From Trichomonas vaginalis G3 (Eukaryota > Parabasalia > Trichomonadida > Trichomonadidae), in assembly GCF_026262505.1 (NCBI RefSeq), contig NC_067204.1:22723300-22787299 (forward strand): DNA of 64,000 bases, read 5' to 3'. Position 1 is the first letter of the stretch; every line of letters begins with the position of its first letter. Below are positions 47,222 to 56,566 of the stretch, piece after piece. Below the pieces are notes generated by a model. That model worked only from the letters and a program-made list of their open reading frames with translations. It ran no database searches and was not told the DNA's origin. Made by a program: the position numbers and the translations under genes.

Positions 47222-48127
47222 TTATTTCTTATCAGAATCAGTGAAATTGAATGGAAGAGAATTCCATTTACCAAGCTTAATCTGGAGTGCTTTGAAGTAT
47301 TTTGTGCCTGATGTTGTCCAAATATAGAAGTGGAGGAAGTGGGAAACAGAATATCCTTTTGTTTGATCTACAACACTTGGAGATAACTTAAGAGGGGCCA
47401 AGAATAGTCTGAATGGGATAATTTCGCCTTTAATTGGAGCTCCATCTGTAATTTCCCATGTGAAAATAACATTTGTATGTTTCTTTGTTTTATTTCCTGA
47501 ATCTAAGATCTCTTGAGCAACCAAATCAACGGTAAACTTATATATCTTAAGCGCAACTAATAAGAAATGTGCGCCACCAAGTAAAACGTCATTTAGTTCG
47601 AATTTTCTTCTGTTGATGAGTAAATCGATTCTAATGTTTTCTGCAACAGCCACACGAACGCAAAGTGGTTGTAATTTGGAAACGCATGGTGTATATGAGT
47701 AAGCTATGATTTCATGTTGATGTTCGACTGAACCGAAGGATTTCTTGACAATAAACTTGAGGAGATGCTTAATTGAGAATAGTTCTCCATGATATGTCTG
47801 TACATTTGATGGAATTGTGAGCTGTGGAAGTTGACATTCCATAACTCCGGAGAAAGAGCCTGATTCTGTCAATAAAGTGGAAACACTTGATGACAAACTC
47901 ATAACTCTTCCTTTTTCTGGTATAAGTTCTGAACAAAACTCAAAATAAATTCCTTTATGAGAAAATGCGTTCGGAGTTTTGACTTTAATTGTTAAAGTAA
48001 CGTCAAAGCTATCTCCACAGTTGAAAATACCTGGATCAATTTGTGTTGAAAGAGGTGTAACTTGTACATCAAATTCTAAAGGGCCGTCTTTTGACATTGG
48101 CACTTTCTCTGATTTGCGAAATTTCAT
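47222..48127 (-). CDS. VPS26: VPS26-like retromer/retriever subunit (301 aa)
   Basis: An arrestin-fold protein. FNCGDSFDVTLTIKVKTPNA and YHGELFSIKHLLKFIVKKSF fall in the N-terminal lobe. VLLGGAHFLLVALKIYKFTV and WEITDGAPIKGEIIPFRLFL fall in the C-terminal lobe; the last matches the EIxDGxPxxGExIPxRLFL signature of VPS26. It binds the other retromer subunits and cargo to return receptors from endosomes. It could be the VPS26C (retriever) paralogue. Whole. Confidence 0.85.
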   Translation of the reverse strand: MKFRKSEKVPMSKDGPLEFDVQVTPLSTQIDPGIFNCGDSFDVTLTIKVKTPNAFSHKGIYFEFCSELIPEKGRVMSLSSSVSTLLTESGSFSGVMECQLPQLTIPSNVQTYHGELFSIKHLLKFIVKKSFGSVEHQHEIIAYSYTPCVSKLQPLCVRVAVAENIRIDLLINRRKFELNDVLLGGAHFLLVALKIYKFTVDLVAQEILDSGNKTKKHTNVIFTWEITDGAPIKGEIIPFRLFLAPLKLSPSVVDQTKGYSVSHFLHFYIWTTSGTKYFKALQIKLGKWNSLPFNFTDSDKK

Positions 48128-48755
48128 ATCACATAGCAGATTTTATGGTAAATCATGGCTTTTGATTTGAACTATCATTATGTCCTTGATACAAAGGGCG
48201 TCAGGATATATATGATATAGTCAAATATGAAATTTACATCTAATCAATCACCAATTCTTTTTATAGATCCTTCAAATGTAGTTTACAAATGTTCAATTTT
48301 TCTAACAGGATCGGTTAATTAGAAGTGATTACCTTTTAATAGATATTTTCCATGATATATCTTTTTAAGTACTCTAAAAGCATATATTCTTTAGAATATG
48401 TGCTGACATTGTACATTTTGGGCATGGTTAGATGAGATGATAAAAGAAAACAGTTTATTCAATCGAAATCAAACTCTATTTTCATGTGGATTTGTAATTG
48501 GCTGTAAACCAATGGAAATATGTCTTTCGTATTGTGAAGTAGCTTAAAGAAGTTGTGATTTATCGGTAAAAATGAGTTATCTTCAAAAATGAAATTCAAT
48601 AATTGAGGATAAAGAGCGAATATTTTTGCATTTTTGGATGAGACATGTTATCCTGTAATAATCTACTACAAAATTCTATGATAGCTGTTTGCCAGATCTT
48701 TGACGAGTAAATCTGTCAAAATTTTTGAAAGGTTAACTTCATCGTCAGAAATCGG
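48128..48755. other. Intergenic stretch between divergent genes
   Basis: About 630 AT-rich bases holding the promoters of the VPS26-like gene and the coiled-coil gene. No gene or repeat seen. Confidence 0.5.
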
Positions 48756-49352
48756 ATGCAAGACTTCCAATCATTAAAAGAAGAGCTTGAGAATTTAAAG
48801 ACTGAAATTTTATCCGGTATCGATAAATTACGCGACTCTGATGAACAAGAATGGAACAATTTGGTTACAACACTTCAAAGCCAATTTGCTGAACTTCAAA
48901 ATACTTTTGTTGAGTTTAACAATGCAATTCCAGAGTTCGATCAGAACGATCAAGATGATGCACGTAAGTATTACGCTAAAATGAACTTGGATATACAAGC
49001 GTTGGAATCAAGATTCAATCAGATCAAGAAAGATGGCTTCCAAAAGAAGAGCACAATTGCAGAAAACTTTGTTGATAAAGAAATCCCATCAAATATACCA
49101 GCTCCTGAACAACCAACTGTTCAGGAACCATATAATGCTCTTGAAATCGAAGATGTTCCAGCGGGACAGCAAATTCCAGATATCGAGAAGCCACTCAATG
49201 CTCTCGAGGCAGATGTCGAAACAAATGAGACTGGTGATACTTCAATCATGGGATTTTGCAAGAGGAACACCAAATACTTATTAATTGCAGGTTGCATTTG
49301 TATTGGTATTGGTATTGGTATTGTTTGTTTAATTATTGTTTTTATTAAATAA
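48756..49352 (+). CDS. Tail-anchored coiled-coil membrane protein (198 aa)
   Basis: Residues 1-95 are two coiled-coil helices (SLKEELENLKTEILSGIDKL, KMNLDIQALESRFNQIKKDG). A Pro/Glu-rich linker follows with two similar pieces (PYNALEIEDVPAGQQIPD, PLNALEADVETNE). Then comes a single hydrophobic segment at about 174-197 (YLLIAGCICIGIGIGIVCLI) at the very C-terminus. This layout resembles SNAREs and other tail-anchored traffic proteins, but the central Q/R layer cannot be assigned. Acts on an internal membrane, facing the cytosol. Confidence 0.65.
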   Translation: MQDFQSLKEELENLKTEILSGIDKLRDSDEQEWNNLVTTLQSQFAELQNTFVEFNNAIPEFDQNDQDDARKYYAKMNLDIQALESRFNQIKKDGFQKKSTIAENFVDKEIPSNIPAPEQPTVQEPYNALEIEDVPAGQQIPDIEKPLNALEADVETNETGDTSIMGFCKRNTKYLLIAGCICIGIGIGIVCLIIVFIK

Positions 49353-49937
49353 TCTAATAAAATTTAATTAATAAATGTATTCATTGATATAGTAACTTAT
49401 ACATGAACATTTCATAAGTTTTACATTATAAAATTTCTAAGTTTAATTGCTTTTTCTAACAAGATCTAAATTTCAAAAATATAAGTCAAAAAAATGCTCA
49501 AAGCAAACTAATCTATGTTTAAATCTCTGCAATATGGAATAATATGGTGGATTTTATACAGTATAGTGGAACTGGAATGTTTTTTCAAACTGAATGAGAT
49601 TGATTAAACGTATATTATGGGGTTGTAAAGCCTTTTTGTGCTACCAAGTGATTCTATGTTATTCATGTATCCTAATTACTAAATCTGGCTGATTGTATCG
49701 TTGTGTCATAAATAAGATTCAACCTTTTATATCATAAATTGTAAAATAGCGATGAAATAGAACCTTTATTACTATTAGAATACAATTAACCATCAATAAT
49801 GGATTCTGACTGTAACGAGCAATTGTTAAACGGCAATGAATTTTATTTTTGAAAATCATTCATAATTTCGGTTTTTTGAATCATGATTTTTTCTGGATTT
49901 CTATCAATTTTGACAGTGGTCAGAAAAAAAAATCATT
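49353..49937. other. Intergenic stretch
   Basis: About 585 AT-rich bases. The last bases before the thymidine kinase start contain TCATT, the likely initiator box. Nothing else is recognised. Confidence 0.5.
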
Positions 49938-50978
49938 ATGTTTGCCGTAGGGCGAATCGAACTCATATTCGGTCCGATGTTTGCTGGTAAGACAACAGAA
50001 ATGCTTAGAAGAATTTCTAGGTGTGAGATGGCTCATAAACGCTGCCGCGTTTACAAATATAGTTTCGATCAACGCTACAGTGCAGACAAAGTTTCAACTC
50101 ATGATTATTTCATGCATGATGCAATTTCTTGCACAACATTAATGCCCCATTTCATGGAAGCGATGTCATATGATGTCATCGGTATTGATGAAGGCCAATT
50201 CTTCCCAGATATTGTTGTATTTGCCGACCAACTTGCAAATGCGGGCAAAATTGTTTTCATATCTGCCTTAGATGGCGATTATCTCCGCAAACCTTTTGGA
50301 AAAGTCGGAGAATTAATCTCTAAATGCGAAAGCGTTATCAAATTAACTGCTATTTGCAGAGTTACTGGCGAAGAAGCCGCTTTTACAGAAAGAACTGTTA
50401 AATCCGATCAATTAGAATTGATTGGTGGCGCAGAATCCTATACATCATCATCCAGAACAGCATGGAAGAAGTTTAATACTTCTGGATGTATAAATCTTAC
50501 AATTGGCCCTGTTAAAAGTGGCAAAACAACCGAATTAACCAGATTACTCGTTCGCCATAAAATTGCAGGCAAGAAAGTTATTATGCTCGTTAACCACGAG
50601 GTAGATACTACAAAAGTCCCTGTTGAAGTCAGAGTTATTAATGCCCTTCCAGATTTGGCATCAATGCAAGAGTACGATGTCATTGGTGTCGATGACGGCC
50701 ATCTTTATGAAGGCATTGCTGAGTGGGCAGATGATTTTGCCGATCATAACAAGAAAGTTATGGTTGCAGCTGCAGATGGAGACGAATTCCGTAACCCTTA
50801 CTCACATATCCTTAAACTCTTCTCCTTTGCAGAATCAGTTCGTAAAATCGACTCAATCTGCATGGTTACTGGCAATCCTGCACCATTTACGGCCAGAATT
50901 GATGGAAAACTCGTTCCAATATCAAGACTTGGAATCATGAGTCAGAATTCTATCAATTCATATACAAGACAACAATAA
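49938..50978 (+). CDS. Tandem-duplicated thymidine kinase (346 aa, two TK1-type domains)
   Basis: Domain 1 (residues 5-170) has P-loop GPMFAGKT (12-19) and IDEGQFF (83-89) with the catalytic Glu E85. Domain 2 (183-340) has P-loop GPVKSGKT (190-197) but VDDGHLY where IDEGQFF is expected, so an Asp replaces the catalytic Glu. The zinc-ribbon cysteines of TK1 are mostly missing in both domains (CRVTG, CMVTG). It phosphorylates thymidine/deoxyuridine; trichomonads rely on pyrimidine deoxynucleoside salvage. TK1 enzymes are usually tetramers of single domains, so the fusion with a changed second half is unusual. Maverick B begins less than 100 bases after its stop. Confidence 0.9.
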   Translation: MFAVGRIELIFGPMFAGKTTEMLRRISRCEMAHKRCRVYKYSFDQRYSADKVSTHDYFMHDAISCTTLMPHFMEAMSYDVIGIDEGQFFPDIVVFADQLANAGKIVFISALDGDYLRKPFGKVGELISKCESVIKLTAICRVTGEEAAFTERTVKSDQLELIGGAESYTSSSRTAWKKFNTSGCINLTIGPVKSGKTTELTRLLVRHKIAGKKVIMLVNHEVDTTKVPVEVRVINALPDLASMQEYDVIGVDDGHLYEGIAEWADDFADHNKKVMVAAADGDEFRNPYSHILKLFSFAESVRKIDSICMVTGNPAPFTARIDGKLVPISRLGIMSQNSINSYTRQQ

Positions 50979-51024
50979 TATGCTATTTTTATTTTATTTT
51001 TTATTCATGATAAAAAGTAGTATA

Positions 51025-52390
51025 TGCGGACGGGTTTAGTGACTTTTTTTGTTACATCTATATATAGACGATGCATTAAAATATATTTATTTATAAATCA
51101 TTTAAAAAATTAACATTAATTTTAAAATAATTTATTTTTTATCTTTTATAAAATAATCTATATATAGATGATGTCAGATATTCCGCGATTAATTAAACAT
51201 TGTTTAAATCCTGAATGGGTTAAACTTCAATTTAAAAATGAAGATTGTGAATTATTAAATGAATATGAAAGCCAAAATAAGCTAATGAGGTATAAATATA
51301 ATGATAAAGAATATTTAATTTCATGGAATCAATGGAATCATAATCAAAGACCTCATAAACGAGAAGAAGAAATTGAAAATAATGAAATGGAAATCATTGA
51401 TGACATTAAAGAGGATGGAATTCCTAAATTTTGTAGAAAAACCTTTAGAACTAAGTTAGGAGCATATAAACGTAGAGTATTAAATCCTGAATATCTTAAA
51501 CATCAATTTAAAAAGGAAGACTGCGAATTATTAAACGCTAATGAATATGAAAACGCTAAATCAAAACTGAGATATAAATATATTGGTAATGATGAAAGGT
51601 GTAAAGATAAAGATAAAGTTTATTCAGTTTCATATAATAACTGGCACACGTTAGGGATAAGAAAACATTTAGGAGATTATGGGAAATGTTCTGAATTCTT
51701 TAGTAGTAGATGAGTGCGGGTTGTGTGACTTTTTTTGTTGCATCTATATATAGACGATGCATTAAAATATATTTATTTATAAATCATTAAAAAATTAACA
51801 TTAATTTTAAAATAATTTATTTTTTATCTTTTATAAAAGAAGCTATATATAGATGATGTCAGATATTCCGCGATTAATTAAACATTGTTTAAATCCTGAA
51901 TGGGTTAAACTTCAATTTAAAAATGAAGATTGTGAATTATTAAATGAATATGAAAGCCAAAATAAGCTAATGAGGTATAAATATAATGATAAAGAATATT
52001 TAATTTCATGGAATCAATGGAGTCATAATCAAAGACCTCATAAACGAGAAGAAGAAATTGAAAATAATGAAATGGAAATCATTGATGACATTAAAGAGGA
52101 TGGAATTCCTAAATTTTGTAGAAAAACCTTTAGAACTAAGTTAGGAGCATATAAACGTAGAGTATTAAATCCTGAATACATAAAACATTTATTTAAAAAG
52201 GAAGACTGTGAATTATTAAACGTTAATGAATATGAAAATGCTAAATCAAAACTGAGATATAAATATATTGGAAGTGATGAAAGGTGTAAAGATAAAGATA
52301 AAGTTTATTCAGTTTCATATAATAACTGGCACACGTTAGGGATAAGAAAACATTTAGGAGATTATGGTAAAAGTTCCGAATTCTTCAAAT
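51025..52390. repeat. Direct tandem duplication of about 686 bp
   Basis: Copy 1 starts near 51025 and copy 2 near 51711. Both contain a non-coding leader with TATATATAG before the ATG, and a gene. The leaders and first 430 coding bases are almost identical, while the 3' parts differ in patches. Confidence 0.85.
51168..51713 (+). CDS. Two-repeat unknown protein, copy 1 (181 aa)
   Basis: Two internal repeats of about 60 residues: LNPEWVKLQFKNEDCELLNE to ISWNQWNHNQRPHK, and LNPEYLKHQFKKEDCELLNA to VSYNNWHTLGIRKH. The unit F(K)xEDCELLN...LRYKY...SxNxW resembles the FxxxGCxLL...YxCxCG...F repeats beside phage and protist homing-type nucleases, but without the zinc cysteines. It would therefore be a DNA-binding repeat, by inference. 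No catalytic motif. It could belong to the element or to a host family. Confidence 0.5.
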   Translation: MMSDIPRLIKHCLNPEWVKLQFKNEDCELLNEYESQNKLMRYKYNDKEYLISWNQWNHNQRPHKREEEIENNEMEIIDDIKEDGIPKFCRKTFRTKLGAYKRRVLNPEYLKHQFKKEDCELLNANEYENAKSKLRYKYIGNDERCKDKDKVYSVSYNNWHTLGIRKHLGDYGKCSEFFSSR

Positions 52391-52440
52391 CTAGTATGTA
52401 CGAGAGAATAAAAGAAATCAGATATAATTATCATTCATGA
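51853..52440 (+). CDS. Two-repeat unknown protein, copy 2 (195 aa)
   Basis: A tandem duplicate of the gene at 51168 with the same two internal repeats. It has a longer C-terminus (SSEFFKSSMYERIKEIRYNY) because copy 1 ends earlier. Differences cluster in the second repeat (EYIKHLFKKEDCELLNVNEY), which points to patchy conversion or selection. Confidence 0.5.
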   Translation: MMSDIPRLIKHCLNPEWVKLQFKNEDCELLNEYESQNKLMRYKYNDKEYLISWNQWSHNQRPHKREEEIENNEMEIIDDIKEDGIPKFCRKTFRTKLGAYKRRVLNPEYIKHLFKKEDCELLNVNEYENAKSKLRYKYIGSDERCKDKDKVYSVSYNNWHTLGIRKHLGDYGKSSEFFKSSMYERIKEIRYNYHS

Positions 52441-52504
52441 ATGAAAAATAAACTTTAAAAATTCATGTCTTACATTTTTTGAATAATTTATTTTTTTAAT
52501 TCGT

Positions 52505-52990
52505 ATGAAAATGAGTGGATCAAGATTCGTAACCGTCAATCAATTAATGGATGTTCTTTCACCAATTCTTGAAAATGTTAAACAAGTAGATGTTTATTTC
52601 GATGATTATGTAGAAAGTATATATTATAAAGGTAAGTTTAATATTAAACCTATTGCTTTTGCATTTGATAATAAATTAATTGAAAATGCAAAAATTTGGG
52701 AATTAATTCCAGATATTGAATTTATAACAAATATTAATGATAAATGGTTTAAACGAATTCCAACCACAAAAGTTCTTTGTAAATTAATGATCAAAACTGA
52801 GGAAAAAGAATTTAACGGGTTTAAATATCATCCAAATAAAGTTTCAGAACTAGAAAATGAAAAACTTCAGAAAAAATTAAACGATAGACTTTCAAATGAT
52901 CGTATTGAAAAAATAAATAAACTAGCAGAAGTTGCATTTAATAATGAAATATTTGATGAATATAACCTTGAACTCAGTGATGGACTTTAA
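52505..52990 (+). CDS. Unknown Maverick B protein (161 aa)
   Basis: Begins MKMSGSRFVTVNQLMDVLSP; a second ATG two codons later is equally possible. The first 100 residues look globular (VDVYFDDYVESIYYKGKFNI), and the last 40 are a charged helix (LNDRLSNDRIEKINKLAEVA). A T-run leader lies before the ATG. It converges with the gene ending at 53017, with a strong hairpin between them. Confidence 0.45.
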   Translation: MKMSGSRFVTVNQLMDVLSPILENVKQVDVYFDDYVESIYYKGKFNIKPIAFAFDNKLIENAKIWELIPDIEFITNINDKWFKRIPTTKVLCKLMIKTEEKEFNGFKYHPNKVSELENEKLQKKLNDRLSNDRIEKINKLAEVAFNNEIFDEYNLELSDGL

Positions 52991-53024
52991 GTCCTGGGCA
53001 CTTTGTGCCTTGAGCTTTAAGGAC
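52991..53024. terminator. Nested GC-rich hairpin between convergent genes
   Basis: The inner stem GGCAC-TTT-GTGCC (52997-53009) lies inside GTCCT (52991-52995) and AGGAC (53020-53024). It starts right after one stop codon (52990) and covers the stop of the opposite gene (53017). The same architecture occurs in the ends of Maverick A. It may form 3' ends for both genes. Confidence 0.5.
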
Positions 53025-53424
53025 CCGGGCTCAACGAGTCATGATTTATGAAATCAATAATTTGATTTATTCGCTCTTCAATAATTTCTATTCTTTTTGT
53101 TAAATCATCAATTTTCATTAATGAGGTGATTCTTGATTGAGGAATAGATTTTAAACTAACAACACCTTTTATTTTTGAAATTTTGAATCCATGACCCTCC
53201 GGGTCTTGGACTCTGTCCTCAACTTTAAACATTTTATTCAATTTACATGTTGTCAATTCTTCAAATAATTTTTTATTATTAGCATAATAGTCATTAAATT
53301 CATCAACAGATGAAAAAATTTTTATTTCAGTAATTGGTTTAACAACGTTTATTTTTTGTTGAACATTTTCACTTTCATTTATTTCTTCCTCCTCTGTTTC
53401 ATTTATTTTTAAAATCGGTTTCAT
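53017..53424 (-). CDS. Unknown Maverick B protein with helical end (135 aa)
   Basis: An acidic head (LKINETEEEEINESENVQQK) is followed by a domain with FEELTTCKLNKMFKVEDRV and GFKISKIKGVVSLKSIP, then a coiled C-terminal helix (IDDLTKRIEIIEERINQIID). The central part looks like a small nucleic-acid-binding or peptide-binding fold. A mini-hairpin GACCC-TCC-GGGTC (53193-53205) is read in frame within it. Function unknown. Confidence 0.45.
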   Translation of the reverse strand: MKPILKINETEEEEINESENVQQKINVVKPITEIKIFSSVDEFNDYYANNKKLFEELTTCKLNKMFKVEDRVQDPEGHGFKISKIKGVVSLKSIPQSRITSLMKIDDLTKRIEIIEERINQIIDFINHDSLSPGP

Positions 53425-53491
53425 TTATCATTAAATAAAAAATTAGAATATAAGTGATGAAATATATTTTTTAATTAATATTAAATCAGAG

Positions 53492-53728
53492 ATGGCGGCA
53501 GGATTCTTTAAAAAATTATGGGAAGGAATTAAGAAAGCTGCAAGTTGGGTTCATCAAAAGATTATTAAACCCGTTGCAAACTTTTTGGCACCAGTAGCGA
53601 AAACGGCAGGAACTATCATAGGAGGAGTATTAGGTGCTAAAGCAGGTAATCCGGCGATGGGAGCACAAGCAGGTAACGCAGTTGGTGGAATTGCTGAAGG
53701 AATACTTAATAAAATAGGGGGTAGATAG
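53492..53728 (+). CDS. Small amphipathic membrane-active-like protein (78 aa)
   Basis: Opens MAAGFFKKLWEGIKKAAS, an amphipathic cationic helix. A Gly/Ala-rich hydrophobic segment follows (about residues 40-75, GTIIGGVLGAKAGNPAMGAQ), similar to glycine-zipper or holin-like peptides. It is probably a particle protein acting on membranes, like adenovirus pVI or the 2765/6256 proteins of Maverick A. Its head is shared with the convergent gene at 53753. Confidence 0.55.
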   Translation: MAAGFFKKLWEGIKKAASWVHQKIIKPVANFLAPVAKTAGTIIGGVLGAKAGNPAMGAQAGNAVGGIAEGILNKIGGR

Positions 53729-53752
53729 TGGAAAAATAAATAAATATTATTT

Positions 53753-53965
53753 TTATCTTAGTATCGGTTGTAGTCGACGATAAACCTTATCTCCTTTATT
53801 TAATACTTCCCTTACCGGAACATTAGGTGCTATTTGTTCAGCAACGTCACTAATTGCTTCTTTATTCTTAAATATCCAATTTGCTCCTTTCTTAATCCCT
53901 TCCCAAACTTTATGCGCTCCTCTTTTTACTTTATCCCACAGTTTCTTAAAGAATCCTGCAGCCAT
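53753..53965 (-). CDS. Small amphipathic protein, paralogue of 53492 (70 aa)
   Basis: Opens MAAGFFKKLWDKVKRGAH, sharing its first ten residues with the gene at 53492. It then has KVWEGIKKGANWIFKNKEAI and a different C-terminus (VREVLNKGDKVYRRLQPI). The two genes face each other tail to tail, 24 bases apart. Likely an old inverted duplication with a swapped tail; membrane-active role inferred. Confidence 0.55.
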   Translation of the reverse strand: MAAGFFKKLWDKVKRGAHKVWEGIKKGANWIFKNKEAISDVAEQIAPNVPVREVLNKGDKVYRRLQPILR

Positions 53966-54034
53966 AGTTGATTATTTCATTAAAATTAAAAATTCATTTT
54001 CATCTTTTAATTTTGATTTTTTATTTAATAATAA

Positions 54035-55674
54035 ATGACGACTAACTATTTAGTGCCAAACACTAAACCGATTAATGGAAATGTGTTTCATTCATTCGAA
54101 AAGATAAATGAAATATTCGCAAAGAATGATGGTAGAAGATATTATAGAGAACTTGAAAGTTCATGCTATGACTCTGATGCTCCATATTTTGATGATAAAC
54201 AAACTCATTTAAGAATTACAAATCCGGCTCATGATGTGAACCAATTAGGTGACACATATATTAAACGCAAAGTTAAAGCAACTCTAGTTTCAAATAAAGC
54301 TTTCACATGTGATGCCGCTTTTAAATGCATGCGTTTATTCGTTGGTTTAAATCATCAAATCAAAGCTTTAAACAATTAGAAGTAGAAACCGAAAGAGGTG
54401 ATGCTGGTTATCTTCAGATGGATTGCGCCCGTGAATCTTTCGCATTTGCAACATATAAACCAAAATCAGAAAGGAAAGTTAAAAAGTTTGTTCATTCGTT
54501 ATATAATAATGTTCAAAAATATGATAACTCAGTATGTGGTAAATATATTGACCCTTCAGAAGTTTTCAAGAAAGCAAATGAAGAAGTTGATGTCACTTTT
54601 GATATGATTATTCCGGTAAATGATTTGTTAGCATTTCAGGCGTTCGATGATTATCCTAAATCATTTGGTGAAATCATTCTTAAATATTATGTTTTCAGGG
54701 ATACTTTAGTATTTTGTCAGGTTGACCCGTTAAGAGTTGCTGATTTACAAAATTACGTTTATGAAAAGATAACTGATGAAAATTATGAAAAGATTATGAA
54801 TCATGTTTATAAATATGATCGCAAATTCCAACAAATCGGACTTCCTGCCAAATTAATTACAAGCTTAGCCGCTACATCTGCTGACGCAACAGTTGAAGAC
54901 GTTATTATTTCATGCACAAAGATGGAAGTTTTAGAGGATAAATGCATTACACCAGGATACGGTTTAATTGAAGAATCAGTTAAAGCAATACCACGTTTAT
55001 TTAGTAAGGAAGATCCATTCATGATTCCAGCTCAACATATTGACGTTCGTTCACTAAATGGAGGTTGCATCACTCCTGAAGGTATTAGCTCAGATTTCTC
55101 ATACGCTCTTCATAATGTTACAGATGTTGTGTTAACATTTCCGAAGAATGCAATGCAAAGAACGGTTTTAGAAAATCCAATGCTTCGAGGTCTTCAGGTC
55201 ACTATAGATTCCAGAAACTTCCCCGATCAAGCGATGACCACAGTGGGTGACATATTCTTTACACGTATGCTTCAAGCTTCTGATTTAGATGGAGTGAATG
55301 AATGCACAGAAGAATACGAGGACTCATTAACTAGACCACTGAATGATGATGATGGCACACCATTAGCTAGAACATGGAAAGACCAAACTTCATTCTTATG
55401 CACTATTCCAGTTCAACGTGATGGAGCGGGTATATTCTTTGATGGATTAGAAACTTTCAACTCACAAGTTACAGTACAAGTGAAAGCTTATCCAATCATT
55501 CAGGGTGAAAATGACACTTACTGTTCAAAAGTGACAAATCCTCCTCAGGTTTGGTTTACTAGGACTACATATTGGACATGGACACCGGATGAAGGTTTGA
55601 AATATCATCCAACAGGTACACCACCGCAGTATAGAAGTTCATATGATGAAATATTGATGAATAGAAATGTTTAA
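54035..55674 (+). pseudogene. Major capsid protein (Maverick B)
   Basis: The likely counterpart of the 534-residue capsid protein of Maverick A, with little visible sequence identity. Family-like parts include DVTFDMIIPVNDLLAFQAFD, EIILKYYVFRDTLVFCQVDP, VTDVVLTFPKNAMQRTVLEN, RGLQVTIDSRNFPDQAMTTV and TFNSQVTVQVKAYPI. The size suits a double jelly-roll shell protein. The leader TTTTTTATTTAATAATAA precedes the ATG. Nearly whole, about one break. Confidence 0.7.
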
Positions 55675-55698
55675 AATTATAAATTTATTTTTGATTAA

Positions 55699-56526
55699 AT
55701 GGATTTAAATTCATCCACCCCTTATGAAGAATTAGCAGGAGTATATAATACATACGTAGATGATATGATTAATGAAGCATTGAGTGATAATAGAAATGCT
55801 CTATCTAAGGAAAAATTAATGAAAATTCCATATTCTGAATGTTACTTAAATTCAATCACTGCAGCAATTGGTAAACAAAATAAAGGTAAAACATTAACGA
55901 TATTAAAACAAATTATCATTATTGCTAACACTTCACCCTATTCACATGTGTTAATTTATATCAACCGTTCAGGTTCACCTTCAGATGATACATTTGAATC
56001 TTTAAAGCATTTAATCAAAATTCCAATTATTTATTTATCACAAGAAGAAGCAGAAGATTATTTAAAAAACTTTGTAATGTATAAAGAATTATATAATACA
56101 ATCAAGAAGCAAGGATTAGAGGATAAAATTATTGATAAACAACGGGATGAATTATTTGAAACACTTTCTATTTCAAATTTTGATAGAGAATTTTTGCATT
56201 CACTCATTTTTCTAGATGATGCGGTGAAATCAAAACTAATAACTAATGAGAAATCATATTTTAATCAATTATTAACTCAATGTCGACACATTCAGTGTTC
56301 ATTCTTCATGGCTGTTCAATACTTTAAAGCATTAAGCACAAACATTAAATCAAACCTGTCCACCCTTTTCATTTTCAGTGGTTTTAGTCGTCAACAGTTG
56401 AACGTTATGCTTTATCAAGTGAATTTACCAATGAGCATTAATGAACTTTACACACAATATCAACAATTAGGAGAACATGGAAAAATAATAGTTGATTTAA
56501 ATAAAGGTTCCATTAAATTCGAATAA
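55699..56526 (+). CDS. A32-like genome-packaging ATPase (Maverick B, 275 aa)
   Basis: Walker A GKQNKGKT (about residues 58-65), a strand HVLIYINRS, Walker B HSLIFLDDA and the sensor region CSFFMAVQYFKAL, in the order of the FtsK/HerA packaging ATPases. It would pump DNA into capsids made by the preceding gene, 24 bases upstream. Only the motifs are shared with the Maverick A enzyme. Whole in appearance. Confidence 0.75.
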   Translation: MDLNSSTPYEELAGVYNTYVDDMINEALSDNRNALSKEKLMKIPYSECYLNSITAAIGKQNKGKTLTILKQIIIIANTSPYSHVLIYINRSGSPSDDTFESLKHLIKIPIIYLSQEEAEDYLKNFVMYKELYNTIKKQGLEDKIIDKQRDELFETLSISNFDREFLHSLIFLDDAVKSKLITNEKSYFNQLLTQCRHIQCSFFMAVQYFKALSTNIKSNLSTLFIFSGFSRQQLNVMLYQVNLPMSINELYTQYQQLGEHGKIIVDLNKGSIKFE

Positions 56527-56566
56527 CTTTTTATAATTAATTTTTATTTTTTATTTATAATTAAAC

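Noticed and set aside
40259-49937. tRNA or other structured RNA genes in the host intergenic regions
   Set aside because: No cloverleaf-like or conserved RNA box could be recognised by eye; absence is not proven.
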